The notes: generated by a model not told the origin, from the letters alone. A DNA stretch of 64,000 bases from Methylobacterium sp. Leaf118 (GCF_920984675.1 NZ_CAKLBV010000009.1:1-64000), one strand, 5' to 3'; numbered from the stretch's first letter, positions 27,412 to 36,267 are shown. Program-made: numbers and translations.

Positions 27412-29385
27412 TCAGGGCGTTCGCTGCCGGGCCGCCTCGATCATGCGGTCGCCGTCCTCCCGCAGGAGAAGGCGATCCGAGACGAGCGCCTCGACTGATT
27501 TCGTGACGGAAGCGACGTAGGCGCCCGCGTCCGGATAGCGCTCCTCGAGCGACAGCCGGGGGTCACCCTTGGCGATCCGATCGGCCTGCGTCATCGGAAA
27601 GGGGATCTGGCTGCCTTCCCGATCACAGAGCGCGTCGGCGGGGAAGGGATCGGCATAGAGGTTCCAGCCCGTGTAGGTCGCGCGCGGTGCGGCGATCACC
27701 GGCAGGCGAATCCCCGCGACCTCGTTGCCGTCTGCGTCGACCCGCGGGACCAGCGGCCGGTACTGAAGCCCACCCTCGGGGCGCGGATCCACGTAGGTGC
27801 CGAACCGCGTGATGGCGTTCGGGGCCGTGGGCACGGGCACGCCGACCATGAACGGAAAGCCGATCGCGGCAGCCTCGACCAAGGTCCCATCCGACAGGCG
27901 CGGCACGCGGCTGGCCGGCGGCGCCGTCCCGTCCGTCACCCATTCCTCGAGCGCGACGAGCAAGGCTCGGATCGCGGGCGCCGGATTCAACGTGCTGCGC
28001 TCCGTCGTGCAGGGGCCCTTGGTCGAGGTCAGGCCGGCGCGTCCGTAATGGAAGCCGCTCGACACGAGATAGGCCCGCGCGGTGTCCGGCAGCCCCACAT
28101 CGTGGCGGCCGATCGGATCGGTCGTCAGGAGCGAAGCCCCCTTCTGCCAATACTCGGTGCCGGTGTTCATCTCGATCAGGAGCGGATCGAACCCATCACC
28201 CCGGAGGATCGTCCCTGCCCGCCCCGTCACCGGATCGTGCTGCGGCGCCGCTGAGAACGGGAACGTGTTCTCGGGGTAGAGATGGTCTTCGTGCTGCGTG
28301 TTGGTGCGTGAGGGCTGGCCGAAGCGGGCGTTGAGAAACACCCCGCCCACCCCCGCGATATGCGACAGGACGCCATCGAACACGCGCCGCCCGGCCTCGT
28401 CCCGATTGAAGCCCTGCTGAATGAAATCGCGCAGGTAGCGCCCGCTCTGAGAAATCCCGAGCGCGAGGGTCTGTTTGATGCCGCCGCCGGCCGGATTGGC
28501 ACCGTCGGCGACCGCACCCCGCAGATGCGCCACCACATCCCGCGTGGCCGCGAAACCGATGCCCAGCACCTTCGGCTCGGTGGCCTGATAGGTGAACTCG
28601 TAGAGCGAGCCGGGAAGGGGTTTGGTCCCCTTGGGCAGAAGCTCGATCTGGCCCGGCGTGGCGAAGTGCCAGGCCTCGGCCGGCACCGGGCGCGGCGGAT
28701 CGGCTTCCCGGCGCCGAACGGTGAGGCGGGCCTCGGCCTTGTCCTGGCTCGCCGTCTTGAAGGTCAGAAGGAACGGCGCTTCGGGCGGCCCACGCGTGGC
28801 ACTGACCAGCTCGTCGCGCACGGTCTCGACGATCGGACGGCCGTAACGCGTCGCCACCGGGACATCGATCGCCATGCCGCCCTGTTGGCGCAGCGCGTCC
28901 GCTTCCCAGCCCGACCAGACCACCGTGTAGCCGCGACGCAGGACGAGACCGGTCCCGGCATCGACCGCGGATTTCGGGTCGTTGACGGCCTGAACCGCTT
29001 GGGCGGGGGCATCGAGGACCCAGTTGAACAGGAACTTGCGGCCACGGTTCAGGACTTCGAACAGCAGCGTGCCATTCCCGCGAGCGGGATCCTTCGGGCG
29101 AAGGATGAACAGGTCCGTTCTGTACTCGACCATGCCGCGGGCGTTGCGGGGTGCCAGGGCGATGTCGACGATGCCGGCATTCGAAGGGTCGGACGGATCG
29201 AGCTCGCCGCGGGCCGTGCCGATGACACGCTCGTAGCTGCCGGCGGCTCCGAACGCCGCGCCATCCGCGAACGGCTCGACGGAGCCGATCTCGATGCCGG
29301 TGATGCGTGCGTGAGCGGGCGCACTGCCCAGAGCGCCGCCGAGCGAATAGCCGAGCGCGCCGATCACAATCCAGACGTTGCGCAT
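27412..29385 (-). CDS. exported alpha/beta-hydrolase-domain protein (Abhydrolase_10-like)
   Basis: 657 residues with a signal peptide (~1-26, ending APAHA) and the start motif ITGIEIGSVEPFADGAAFGAAGSYE, typical of a family annotated only as alpha/beta hydrolase domain-containing protein. A nucleophile-elbow-like GISQSGRYLRDFIQQGFN is visible near the middle, and FHYGRAGLTSTKGPC later. Periplasmic or secreted esterase-type enzyme with unknown substrate. It is convergent with the ABC exporter. Confidence 0.82.
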   Translation of the reverse strand: MRNVWIVIGALGYSLGGALGSAPAHARITGIEIGSVEPFADGAAFGAAGSYERVIGTARGELDPSDPSNAGIVDIALAPRNARGMVEYRTDLFILRPKDPARGNGTLLFEVLNRGRKFLFNWVLDAPAQAVQAVNDPKSAVDAGTGLVLRRGYTVVWSGWEADALRQQGGMAIDVPVATRYGRPIVETVRDELVSATRGPPEAPFLLTFKTASQDKAEARLTVRRREADPPRPVPAEAWHFATPGQIELLPKGTKPLPGSLYEFTYQATEPKVLGIGFAATRDVVAHLRGAVADGANPAGGGIKQTLALGISQSGRYLRDFIQQGFNRDEAGRRVFDGVLSHIAGVGGVFLNARFGQPSRTNTQHEDHLYPENTFPFSAAPQHDPVTGRAGTILRGDGFDPLLIEMNTGTEYWQKGASLLTTDPIGRHDVGLPDTARAYLVSSGFHYGRAGLTSTKGPCTTERSTLNPAPAIRALLVALEEWVTDGTAPPASRVPRLSDGTLVEAAAIGFPFMVGVPVPTAPNAITRFGTYVDPRPEGGLQYRPLVPRVDADGNEVAGIRLPVIAAPRATYTGWNLYADPFPADALCDREGSQIPFPMTQADRIAKGDPRLSLEERYPDAGAYVASVTKSVEALVSDRLLLREDGDRMIEAARQRTP

Positions 29386-29564
29386 GTTCTCTCCCAGCCC
29401 GGTTCGTGTCGACCGGTGCTCTCAGCAAGCATGCCCGAAGAGTTGCGTCGAGAGAAATGCCGATCCTGACGACGCTTTTTCGCTATGAACTGTCGCGAAT
29501 TCGTGGGCAGGATGATTGGTGTCGCAAACAGCACCGTGCTTTTGCCATCGTCGACGGAGCCATC

Positions 29565-29621
29565 GTGCGCCGCGCCGATCGTATCGCCCTGTTCGGCGAA
29601 GGCGAGGTGCAGGAGGCTGGT
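29565..29621 (+). pseudogene. remnant of an ABC ATPase C-terminus
   Basis: Nineteen codons (VRRADRIALFGEGEVQEAG) match the post-H-loop segment of the exporter at 25399-27264 (VRRADRIVVLGDGRVQEAG), with ~78% nucleotide identity. The rest of the 29386-29716 gap shows no gene. Confidence 0.6.
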
Positions 29622-29716
29622 CCGGGGGGGCGCGGAGCCAAGCCGCTCGATCCCGATCGCAGGGGGGGGACGCGTGCCGTCCTGGGAAGCGCTGGTCATG
29701 AGGCCGGTGCCATGTC

Positions 29717-30751
29717 ATGTGCAGGCCGGTGACCAACCCTCCCGATCTGCTCCCGCCCGCGCCGCTGACGAGCCTTGGTTGGCTCGATTTCTTCGAGGAG
29801 CAGCGTGAACCGCACGAGGCGGATCTCGCTCCCATGCGGATCGCCACGGTGCACCGCTCACGCCTGACCGCCCTGTCGGAGGCGGGATCGGTCGAACTGA
29901 CGCTTCCCGTTCATACGAACACCGGTGATCTCGCCGTGGGCGATTGGGTCCTGGTTCATCCCCGGACCCGGATGCTCCAGCGCCGCCTGGATCGAAGGAC
30001 GGTGTTGGAGAGACGCGTCGAAGGCAGCCGAACCCTGCAGCCCGCCGCAGCCAACGTCGAGACGCTGTTCATCGTCACCTCCTGCAACGCCGATTTCAAT
30101 CAGGCCCGGCTCGAGCGCTATCTGGCTCTGGCCAACCAGGGCGGCACGAATCCGGTGATCTTGTTCACCAAGGCCGACCTGGCGGCCGATGGGGACGTCT
30201 ACCGCCGCCAGGCTGCCGAGTTGCAGCGCGGGCTCGAGGTCGTCACCGTCAATCCCCGCCTCCCGGCGGCGGCCCACGCCTTAGCCCCGTGGTGCGGGGT
30301 GGGGCAGACCGTGGCGCTGGTCGGCTCCTCCGGTGTCGGCAAATCGACCCTGGTGAATACGCTCGCCGGTCCGGGACAGGCGCTTCCGCAGGAAACCGGA
30401 GGCATTCGCGAGCACGACGCCAAGGGGCGCCACACCACAACGTCGCGTTCGCTGCACGCCATCGCCGGGGGCGGCTGGGTGATCGACACGCCGGGGATGC
30501 GAACGCTGCACATCAGCGGCGCGGCGGATGGGATCGCCACGCTGTTCGCGGAGATCACCGAACTCGCACCCTCGTGCCGGTTCCGCGACTGTACGCACGC
30601 GCACGAACCCGGCTGCGCCGTGCAGGCCGCCGTCGCCGACGGCAGGCTCAACCCCGAGCGGCTCGTCCGCTGGCGGAAACTCCTGGACGAGAACCACGAC
30701 AAGACGCCAGCCTCCGCGGGGCCGCGCGGCCGGCGGAGTGCTGGCCCGTAG
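29717..30751 (+). CDS. rsgA: ribosome small-subunit-dependent GTPase A
   Basis: 344 residues with OB-fold (~40-100), circularly permuted GTPase with G4 (FTKAD), then G1 (GSSGVGKST) and G3 (DTPGMR), and a C-terminal zinc finger (CRFRDCTHAHEPGC). Helps late 30S subunit maturation. The order G4-G1-G3 is diagnostic. The start at 29717 lacks a strong ribosome-binding site; GTG at 29729 is an alternative. Confidence 0.95.
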   Translation: MCRPVTNPPDLLPPAPLTSLGWLDFFEEQREPHEADLAPMRIATVHRSRLTALSEAGSVELTLPVHTNTGDLAVGDWVLVHPRTRMLQRRLDRRTVLERRVEGSRTLQPAAANVETLFIVTSCNADFNQARLERYLALANQGGTNPVILFTKADLAADGDVYRRQAAELQRGLEVVTVNPRLPAAAHALAPWCGVGQTVALVGSSGVGKSTLVNTLAGPGQALPQETGGIREHDAKGRHTTTSRSLHAIAGGGWVIDTPGMRTLHISGAADGIATLFAEITELAPSCRFRDCTHAHEPGCAVQAAVADGRLNPERLVRWRKLLDENHDKTPASAGPRGRRSAGP

Positions 30752-30843
30752 GCATCGCCATCACCTTTCCAAGGCTGCCATCTGCATCCCCGCGCCAGCG
30801 GGAGGCTCGGCATGCCAGGCTCCCCACTCGCGCGCGGCCGCAC

Positions 30844-31101
30844 CTAATCGGGCTCCGACGCCAAGCTCCGGATGGTCGGCATGGTCGGATGCTCCACGAC
30901 CACGTCCTTCTCCGCCTTGGCGCCTCGCAGGCCGGACGTTTTCGGGTCAGCGAGCTGAAAGGCGATCACCTCGTCCTTCGCGTTGTAGCGTTGGATCGCC
31001 TTGACGGCGTCGCGCCAGTTGTTCGACCTGACCGTGTAAATCCGGCTCTGCTCCCCATCGGGGAGGCCGAACACGAATTCGTAGACGAGGGTTTTTGCCA
31101 T
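30844..31101 (-). CDS. small conserved-looking hypothetical protein
   Basis: 85 residues, MAKTLVYEFVFGLPDGEQSR at the start, with a basic central helix (RSNNWRDAVKAIQRYN). No family recognised. Convergent with rsgA; codon use is like the core genes. Confidence 0.65.
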   Translation of the reverse strand: MAKTLVYEFVFGLPDGEQSRIYTVRSNNWRDAVKAIQRYNAKDEVIAFQLADPKTSGLRGAKAEKDVVVEHPTMPTIRSLASEPD

Positions 31102-31160
31102 CAGTGGCCCTCTCCGCGTGGTGTCTCTTGATGCGCATGCCGGGCCCGAAGCCTCCTCGG

Positions 31161-31220
31161 CTCATACCAAATCCGGTTGATCCCCGCGGGATGGCGGATT
31201 TGGGCTTCGCTCAAACGCCG
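31161..31220 (+). repeat. dispersed palindromic element, truncated copy 2
   Basis: Contains the small-hairpin half and core up to CTCAAACGCCG; the long hairpin is missing. The small loop reads CCCCGCGGG instead of CCCTTCGGG, keeping the pairing. Confidence 0.75.
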
Positions 31221-31669
31221 ATCATCCGCGGCATCCGTCCGTCGGTGCCTCGGCGCTGCCGGGCTGGTCTCCATGGCCAGCGCCGGCCGGCCCCCTGCTA
31301 GGCGTCGTCGATCAGCCCCTCGGCGGCATCGAGGGGGCGTTCACGATCCATTTCGTCGGCTCCCGATGGGTCGTCACGACATGACGCGCGCCGCGAGGCC
31401 GACAAGGGAGGGGGCCAAGATCCCTCGGCGGGCATGGACGCCGGCACCGAGCCAGCGAGAATGTCAGCAGGGTCAGGGCTTGCACCGAAACGCCGGCAGC
31501 GGTGTGTCGAAGGCACGGTTTTTTCCGTTACCGAGATGCGCGCTAAGATCGATTATGATAAATCAATTTACGACAATTTTATAAGCCAAGCATCCAATGC
31601 GATCGGCGAATGCGTTCTGAAAAAATGTAAGAATTGCGGCACCAAATGCTGACAAAAATTGCTCTCCAC
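31221..31669. other. intergenic region with an AT-rich part
   Basis: No well-supported gene. Bases ~31520-31640 are AT-rich and contain the small Cys-rich frame listed separately. Confidence 0.4.
31536..31652 (+). CDS. possible 38-residue Cys-rich peptide
   Basis: An ATG at 31536 opens a short frame ending in GECVLKKCKNCGTKC (C-x4-C-x2-C-x3-C). Base composition is lower in GC than the surroundings. Ribosome-binding site is weak (CGAG). It may be a real small metal-binding peptide or a chance frame; listed as a candidate only. Confidence 0.2.
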   Translation: MRAKIDYDKSIYDNFISQASNAIGECVLKKCKNCGTKC

Positions 31670-32554
31670 TCAGGAAACAGAGGCGTGCTTGTACGACAGC
31701 AATCGTTGAGCGAGCAGCACGGCCGTCGGCGCATCGACGGCCGAGGCGTCGGCGCCGACCTGCCGGACGAATTCCGGATGCTCCAGGAAAACCGGCCCGC
31801 CGACCATGACGCCGATCGAGGGGTTGCGGGAGGCTCGACGCACGGCACGGATCGAGGCCGCCAACTGGTCGAGATGGGTCTCACGGCTGAGGGTCAGACC
31901 CACGACGCCAAACCATTCCGATCCGACCAGTTCGGCGATCTGCTGGGCGCTGCAGGCGAGACCGCTCACAACATTCCAGCCGGCCTTGCGCAGGAACTGC
32001 TCGATGATCGCCACACCGAACGTGTGCTGCTCACCGGGGGCTCCCATCAGGAGGACGCTGCGCTTGCTGTCGAACGGCGCGATCCCCCCGTCGGTGCGGA
32101 ACATCGAGAGCAGGAACTGCAATCGGGCGAGTCCTGCCGTCACCTCGATGAAGTCGCACAGATCCTCGTCCCAAAGGCGTCCCAGCAGCGCAGCGGAGGG
32201 CGCCAGCAGGTCGAGAAACAGCTCATCGGCTGAATAGCCCTTCTCCACCAGGGCCTTGAACGCTGTGATGAGGGCCGCGACGTCCTGCGTGAGAACGACG
32301 TCGGTGAATTCGGCCACCACCTCCGTGTCGGGCTTGGGCTGGGCGCGGGGCTTGGCTTGGAGATCCGAGCGATCCAGCAGCATCAGGCGCGGGATGATCT
32401 CGTTCTGGATGACGCGACCGAGAGCGATGGTCCGCGCGCGCGCGTCCTGAGCGGATCGCCGCCGCGCGTAAGCCTCTCGGACTTCCGCAACCTCAGCGAT
32501 CTCGGTCGTCAGGAACTCGGCCCACTCATGGTGGGATGGCCCGAAATCCAGCAT
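31670..32554 (-). CDS. B12-binding (SCHIC/AerR/PpaA-like) regulator
   Basis: 294 residues from the ATG at 32554, which follows GGGAGGGG. Residues ~85-155 form the B12-binding helical cap (LWDEDLCDFIEVT pattern, as in methionine synthase-like proteins). Residues ~165-290 form the Rossmann-type B12-binding domain with GAPGEQHTFG (171-180), an E-x-H-x-x-G form of the cobalamin motif with H177 as lower ligand candidate. The same layout occurs in AerR/PpaA and the SCHIC half of AppA, which antagonise the photosynthesis repressor PpsR/CrtJ. It lies directly after a BLUF gene on the same strand. Confidence 0.85.
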   Translation of the reverse strand: MLDFGPSHHEWAEFLTTEIAEVAEVREAYARRRSAQDARARTIALGRVIQNEIIPRLMLLDRSDLQAKPRAQPKPDTEVVAEFTDVVLTQDVAALITAFKALVEKGYSADELFLDLLAPSAALLGRLWDEDLCDFIEVTAGLARLQFLLSMFRTDGGIAPFDSKRSVLLMGAPGEQHTFGVAIIEQFLRKAGWNVVSGLACSAQQIAELVGSEWFGVVGLTLSRETHLDQLAASIRAVRRASRNPSIGVMVGGPVFLEHPEFVRQVGADASAVDAPTAVLLAQRLLSYKHASVS

Positions 32555-32711
32555 CACCCCTCCCACGATCCAGGGTTGAATCCCCGGCTGGTTTGTTGAT
32601 CGTCGCTGCGACCATGCCTCGAGCCTAGAAAACCCCCAAACGTCCGCGATGTCAAAGTGGGGGCTTCTCGGCGTCCCCGTCACTCAGTTTCGGGCGTGGG
32701 CCCGACGCGCG

Positions 32712-33182
32712 TCACCCGAGCGAATGCAGCGGACCCGAATCGAGCTGTTTGAGAATTCGCGTCAGCGCTGCTCTGTTGCTCTCGTTCTCAGAGCTTTCGA
32801 GCGCGTCCTGCAGGACGATGCGGATATCGTCAGCTTCCACTCTCTCCATGTCCCAGCTCGGATAGAGACGCTCTCGCTCCTCCTCGCTCTGGTCCAGCGA
32901 GACGACATCGTAATGGCGCGGATCGCTATACAGGCTTGCGATCAGCGTCTGGATCGGAGCCGCCGGCCCCTCGATCCATTGGAAGAAGACGCCGCTGCCG
33001 AACACAAGCACTCCGGTGATCCCGCGTGCGTGATTGAGCCGCTGAGCCGACTCGACGATGCGTCCGACCTCGGCGTCGTCGACGCCGTCGGAGGCGCGGC
33101 TGCAGTAGACGAAATGATGAAGCGCCGGCAACCCGGCTCCATCCCGCTCGGCGCCGCGGGGAATGCCGTATTCGTCAAACAT
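32712..33182 (-). CDS. short BLUF-domain blue-light photoreceptor
   Basis: 156 residues from the ATG at 33182. Residues ~21-112 are a BLUF domain with all key flavin-pocket positions: Y26 (HHFVYCS), N50 (RLNHARGITG), Q68 (FFQWIEG) and W110 (YPSWDM), matching AppA Y21/N45/Q63/W104 in spacing. A ~45-residue helical tail follows. It should bind FAD and change the Gln hydrogen bonding on blue light. It has no output domain, so it probably signals by protein contact, the adjacent B12-binding protein being the obvious candidate. Confidence 0.9.
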   Translation of the reverse strand: MFDEYGIPRGAERDGAGLPALHHFVYCSRASDGVDDAEVGRIVESAQRLNHARGITGVLVFGSGVFFQWIEGPAAPIQTLIASLYSDPRHYDVVSLDQSEEERERLYPSWDMERVEADDIRIVLQDALESSENESNRAALTRILKQLDSGPLHSLG

Positions 33183-33547
33183 GGGCGGACTCGCTCCGTT
33201 GATGCCAAGGGGGGCCGTTCCGCCCGAACCATGAGCGGCGGGATCGCGCTGTCGGATTGGATCACAGGTTGGGCGCCGCGGCGAGGCACGCCTTCGGCAT
33301 CGTGCCGGCAGCCTCTGTGTGGTGGGCACACGAACCCCGTGCGGCCTCTGCCGGTCGAAATGTCCACTTGCATCGTCGGACCCGCATCCCGGTCAGGACA
33401 AAATGTCCCTGGCCGGTGTGGGTTCGGGGCGGCCAACATATTGATGTTGAACGGAAAACAGGAAATCTCCGGGCTGGCTTGGACCTTGCTCAAGCGCTCT
33501 CGCGATGCGGCGGAGACCGCACTCGAGGAACCATGCCAGGAGGATCC
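33183..33547. other. divergent intergenic region between BLUF gene and transporter
   Basis: 365 bases with no gene seen; it should carry promoters for both flanking units. A consensus AGGAGG ribosome-binding site for the transporter lies at its right end. No PpsR-type TGT-N12-ACA palindrome was clearly identified. Confidence 0.4.
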
Positions 33548-35182
33548 ATGTCGGTCAGTCTCGCCGCCGAGCCAAGCTTTCTCAGTCGCGAGCGCACGGT
33601 CGCCGCGCCGCGCTTCAATCGATGGCTGGTGCCGCCGGCCGCCCTCGCGATCCATCTCTGCATCGGCATGGCCTACGGGTTCAGCGTCTTCTGGCTGCCC
33701 CTCTCGCGGGCCGTCGGCGTCACGCAGCCGGTCGCCTGCCCGGCCGAGATGGGCTTCCTCGCCGGTCTCATCGCTTCGAACTGCGACTGGAAGATCAGCC
33801 AGCTCGGCTGGATGTACACGCTGTTCTTCGTGCTGCTCGGATGCTCCGCGGCGGTCTGGGGCGGCTGGCTCGAGCGCGCCGGGCCGCGCAAGGCCGGTCT
33901 GGTTTCGGCCCTGTGCTGGTGCGGCGGGCTGCTGATCTCGGCGCTCGGTGTCTACTGGCATCAGCTGTGGCTGCTCTGGCTCGGCTCCGGCGTCATCGGC
34001 GGCATCGGGCTCGGCCTCGGCTACATCTCGCCGGTCTCGACGCTGATCAAATGGTTTCCCGACCGGCGCGGCATGGCCACCGGCATGGCGATCATGGGCT
34101 TCGGCGGCGGCGCGATGATCGGGGCGCCGCTCGCCGATTGGCTGATGCGCCAGTTCGCGAGCCCGACCTCGGTGGGCGTCTGGCAGACCTTCGTGGCGAT
34201 GGCGGTGATCTACGCGGTCTTCATGACGGCCGGGGCGCTGGGCTACCGCGTGCCGCGCGAGGGCTGGAAACCGGCGGGCTGGACGCCGCCCACGACGACC
34301 AAGAGCGCGATGGTCTCGTCCAAAAACGTCGATCTCGACGTCGCGACGCGCACGCCGCAGTTCTGGCTGATCTGGGCCGCGCTCTGCCTGAACGTCTCGG
34401 CCGGCATCGGCGTCATCGGCATGGCCTCGCCGATGCTGCAGGAGGTGTTCGGCGGACGTCTCATCGGCCTCGACCTACCCTTCGGCCAACTCGATGCCGG
34501 GCAGAAGGCGCAGATCGCGGCCATCGCGGCAGGCTTCACCGGGCTGCTCAGCCTGTGCAACATCGGCGGCCGCTTCCTGTGGGCGACCTCCTCGGACAAG
34601 CTCGGCCGCAAGCGCACCTTCGCGATTTTCTTCCTGCTCGGCATGGTGCTCTACGCGGCGGTGCCGACGCTCTCGGGGCTCGGCACGACGCTGTTGTTCG
34701 TGCTGGCCATGGGCGTCATCATCTCGATGTACGGCGGCGGCTTCGCCACGGTGCCGGCCTATCTCGCCGACATGTTCGGGACCAAGATGGTCGGCGCGAT
34801 CCACGGCCGGCTCCTGACCGCCTGGGCGACCGCCGGAATCCTCGGCCCGGTGCTCGTGAACTATCTGCGCGAGTATCAGCTCGCCGCGGGCCTGCCCAAC
34901 GCGCAGGCCTACAATCAGACCATGTACATCCTGGCCGGGCTCCTGGTCCTCGGCCTGATCTGCAACCTCTTGGTCCGCCCGGTCGCGGCCCGGCACCACA
35001 TGGCGGAGGCGGCGGCACCCGTGGCCGCTCGCCCGGTGGCGCAGGGAACGCTCGCCGCCACGCCGACAGCCGAGCGCACGTCCGCGCCCGCCCTCGTCGT
35101 GCTGGCCTGGGCCGCCGTCGGCCTGCCGCTCGCGGCCGGCGTGGTGATCACGCTCCAGAAGGCGGCGATCCTGCTGCATTGA
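33548..35182 (+). CDS. OFA-family MFS anion transporter (oxalate/formate antiporter type)
   Basis: 544 residues with ~12 TM helices. The start at 33548 has a perfect AGGAGG. Family features include WLPLSRAVG in TM1, the GxLxDRxGPRKA-like loop (GGWLERAGPRKAGL), RRGMATGMAIMGFGGGAMIGAPL and DKLGRKRTF. A loop insert after TM1 (CPAEMGF...CDWK) and the long C-terminal extension with an extra helix are typical for the longer OFA transporters. Exchange of oxalate for formate is plausible in a methylotroph but not proven. Confidence 0.88.
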   Translation: MSVSLAAEPSFLSRERTVAAPRFNRWLVPPAALAIHLCIGMAYGFSVFWLPLSRAVGVTQPVACPAEMGFLAGLIASNCDWKISQLGWMYTLFFVLLGCSAAVWGGWLERAGPRKAGLVSALCWCGGLLISALGVYWHQLWLLWLGSGVIGGIGLGLGYISPVSTLIKWFPDRRGMATGMAIMGFGGGAMIGAPLADWLMRQFASPTSVGVWQTFVAMAVIYAVFMTAGALGYRVPREGWKPAGWTPPTTTKSAMVSSKNVDLDVATRTPQFWLIWAALCLNVSAGIGVIGMASPMLQEVFGGRLIGLDLPFGQLDAGQKAQIAAIAAGFTGLLSLCNIGGRFLWATSSDKLGRKRTFAIFFLLGMVLYAAVPTLSGLGTTLLFVLAMGVIISMYGGGFATVPAYLADMFGTKMVGAIHGRLLTAWATAGILGPVLVNYLREYQLAAGLPNAQAYNQTMYILAGLLVLGLICNLLVRPVAARHHMAEAAAPVAARPVAQGTLAATPTAERTSAPALVVLAWAAVGLPLAAGVVITLQKAAILLH

Positions 35183-35190
35183 CGCGCGCC

Positions 35191-35223
35191 GGCACCCCGC
35201 CGGCCCGGTGCCGGCGGGGTGCC
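35191..35223 (+). terminator. strong hairpin after OFA transporter
   Basis: Perfect 14-base arms (GGCACCCCGCCGGC / GCCGGCGGGGTGCC) with a 5-base loop, 8 bases after the stop codon. Confidence 0.7.
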
Positions 35224-35331
35224 CTGCCCGACGGTGAGCGCAGATGGGGAGGTCCGATCCCGTCCGGTCGAAGCCAGCGAGGCGCCTGCCTCCCGACCAC
35301 GGAGATCGGCATGAGCCGGGCCGCCGTGACG

Positions 35332-35526
35332 TCCGCAGCCCAAGGATCCGCAGCCCAAGGATCCGCAGCCCAAGGATCCGCAGCCCAAGGATCCGCAGCC
35401 CAAGGATCCGCAGCCCAAGGATCCGCAGCCCAAGGATCCGCAGCCCAAGGATCCGCAGCCCAAGGATCCGCAGCCCAAGGATCCGCAGCCCAAGGATCCG
35501 CAGCCCAAGAACCCGCAGCCCAAGAA
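35332..35526. repeat. 15-bp tandem repeat (minisatellite), 13 units
   Basis: Eleven identical TCCGCAGCCCAAGGA units and two variant units at the right end. The 15-bp period keeps all six frames open; on the plus strand it reads (SAAQG)n in frame with the TetR gene. A candidate ATG at 35311 with GGAG upstream would join it to the TetR protein as a ~100-residue extension, but the operator at 35579 lies inside that frame, so a non-coding location upstream of the TetR start is favoured. Confidence 0.9.
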
Positions 35527-35578
35527 ACGGTGTGGCGTCGGCGCGTCACGCGTCTGACGGAAAATTCGGAAGCCCCAC

Positions 35579-35593
35579 TAGACGACCGGTCTA
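35579..35593. promoter_or_regulatory. NemR-type operator upstream of nemR-like gene
   Basis: TAGAC-GACCG-GTCTA, 20 bases before the TetR ATG. Close to the E. coli NemR box (TAGACC-N4-GGTCTA). A second, near-identical site lies at 36268. This site implies autorepression. Confidence 0.7.
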
Positions 35594-35613
35594 ATCAGAT
35601 CTATTTCACCGTC

Positions 35614-36216
35614 ATGCCACGCGTCACCGCACAGACCGACACCCGCCAGGGGATCCTCGACACCGCCTACGGCCTCGTCGGCGCGAAGGGGTTCTCCGGG
35701 GTCGGGCTCAACGAGATCCTGACCTCGGCGGGCGTGCCGAAGGGGTCGTTCTACCATTACTTCGGCTCCAAGGAGGCGTTCGGCGAGGCCCTCCTGGCGG
35801 ATTACTTCGAGACCTATCTCGCCGACCTCGACAAGACGCTGGCCGAGCCGGGCCTGAGCCATGCCGAGCGCCTGATGACCTACTGGCGCAAATGGCAGGC
35901 GACGCAGGGGAGCATCGACGATCAGCGCAAGTGCCTCGCGGTGAAGCTTGCCGCGGAGGTCTCGGACCTGTCCGAGGCGATGCGCCTCGCCCTCAAGGGC
36001 GGCACCGCCGCGATCATCGAACGGCTGTCGCACGCCATCGCGGCGGGCGTGGCGGAGGGCTCGCTCACGGTCGAGAGCGCGCCGCAGACGATTGCCGAGG
36101 ACCTTTATCACCTCTGGCTCGGTGCGAGCCTGATGGCCAAGATCGTCCGGACCGACGCACCGTTCGAGGCGGCCATGGGGACGACCCGGCGCATCCTCGG
36201 CCTCGCGTCGCGCTGA
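35614..36216 (+). CDS. nemR: NemR-like TetR-family repressor
   Basis: 200 residues with an N-terminal TetR HTH (GVGLNEILTSAGVPKGSFYHYFGSKE is split by this limit: core motif VPKGSFYHYF at 42-50). The ligand domain matches NemR closely, including CLAVKLAAEVSDLSE where C107 corresponds to the redox-sensing Cys106 of E. coli NemR, and LWLGASLMAKI near the end. NemR is inactivated by electrophiles such as quinones, methylglyoxal and hypochlorite. The ATG at 35614 is chosen because the operator sits just upstream; an in-frame ATG at 35311 before the minisatellite would be a longer alternative. Confidence 0.85.
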   Translation: MPRVTAQTDTRQGILDTAYGLVGAKGFSGVGLNEILTSAGVPKGSFYHYFGSKEAFGEALLADYFETYLADLDKTLAEPGLSHAERLMTYWRKWQATQGSIDDQRKCLAVKLAAEVSDLSEAMRLALKGGTAAIIERLSHAIAAGVAEGSLTVESAPQTIAEDLYHLWLGASLMAKIVRTDAPFEAAMGTTRRILGLASR

Positions 36217-36267
36217 TCCACCGCGTCCCGACAGGACCGGGAGCACCCCCTTCCGCGGTCCAAAAAC

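Noticed and set aside
33183..33547. PpsR/CrtJ operator between the BLUF gene and the transporter
   Set aside because: No convincing TGT-N12-ACA palindrome was found by eye.
35332..35526. CRISPR-like array
   Set aside because: Units are contiguous 15-bp repeats without spacers, and no cas gene is present.
35148..35549. Minus-strand AADPW-repeat or LGCGS-repeat protein over the minisatellite
   Set aside because: All frames are open because the period is 15 bases; no start signal or flanking domain supports translation.
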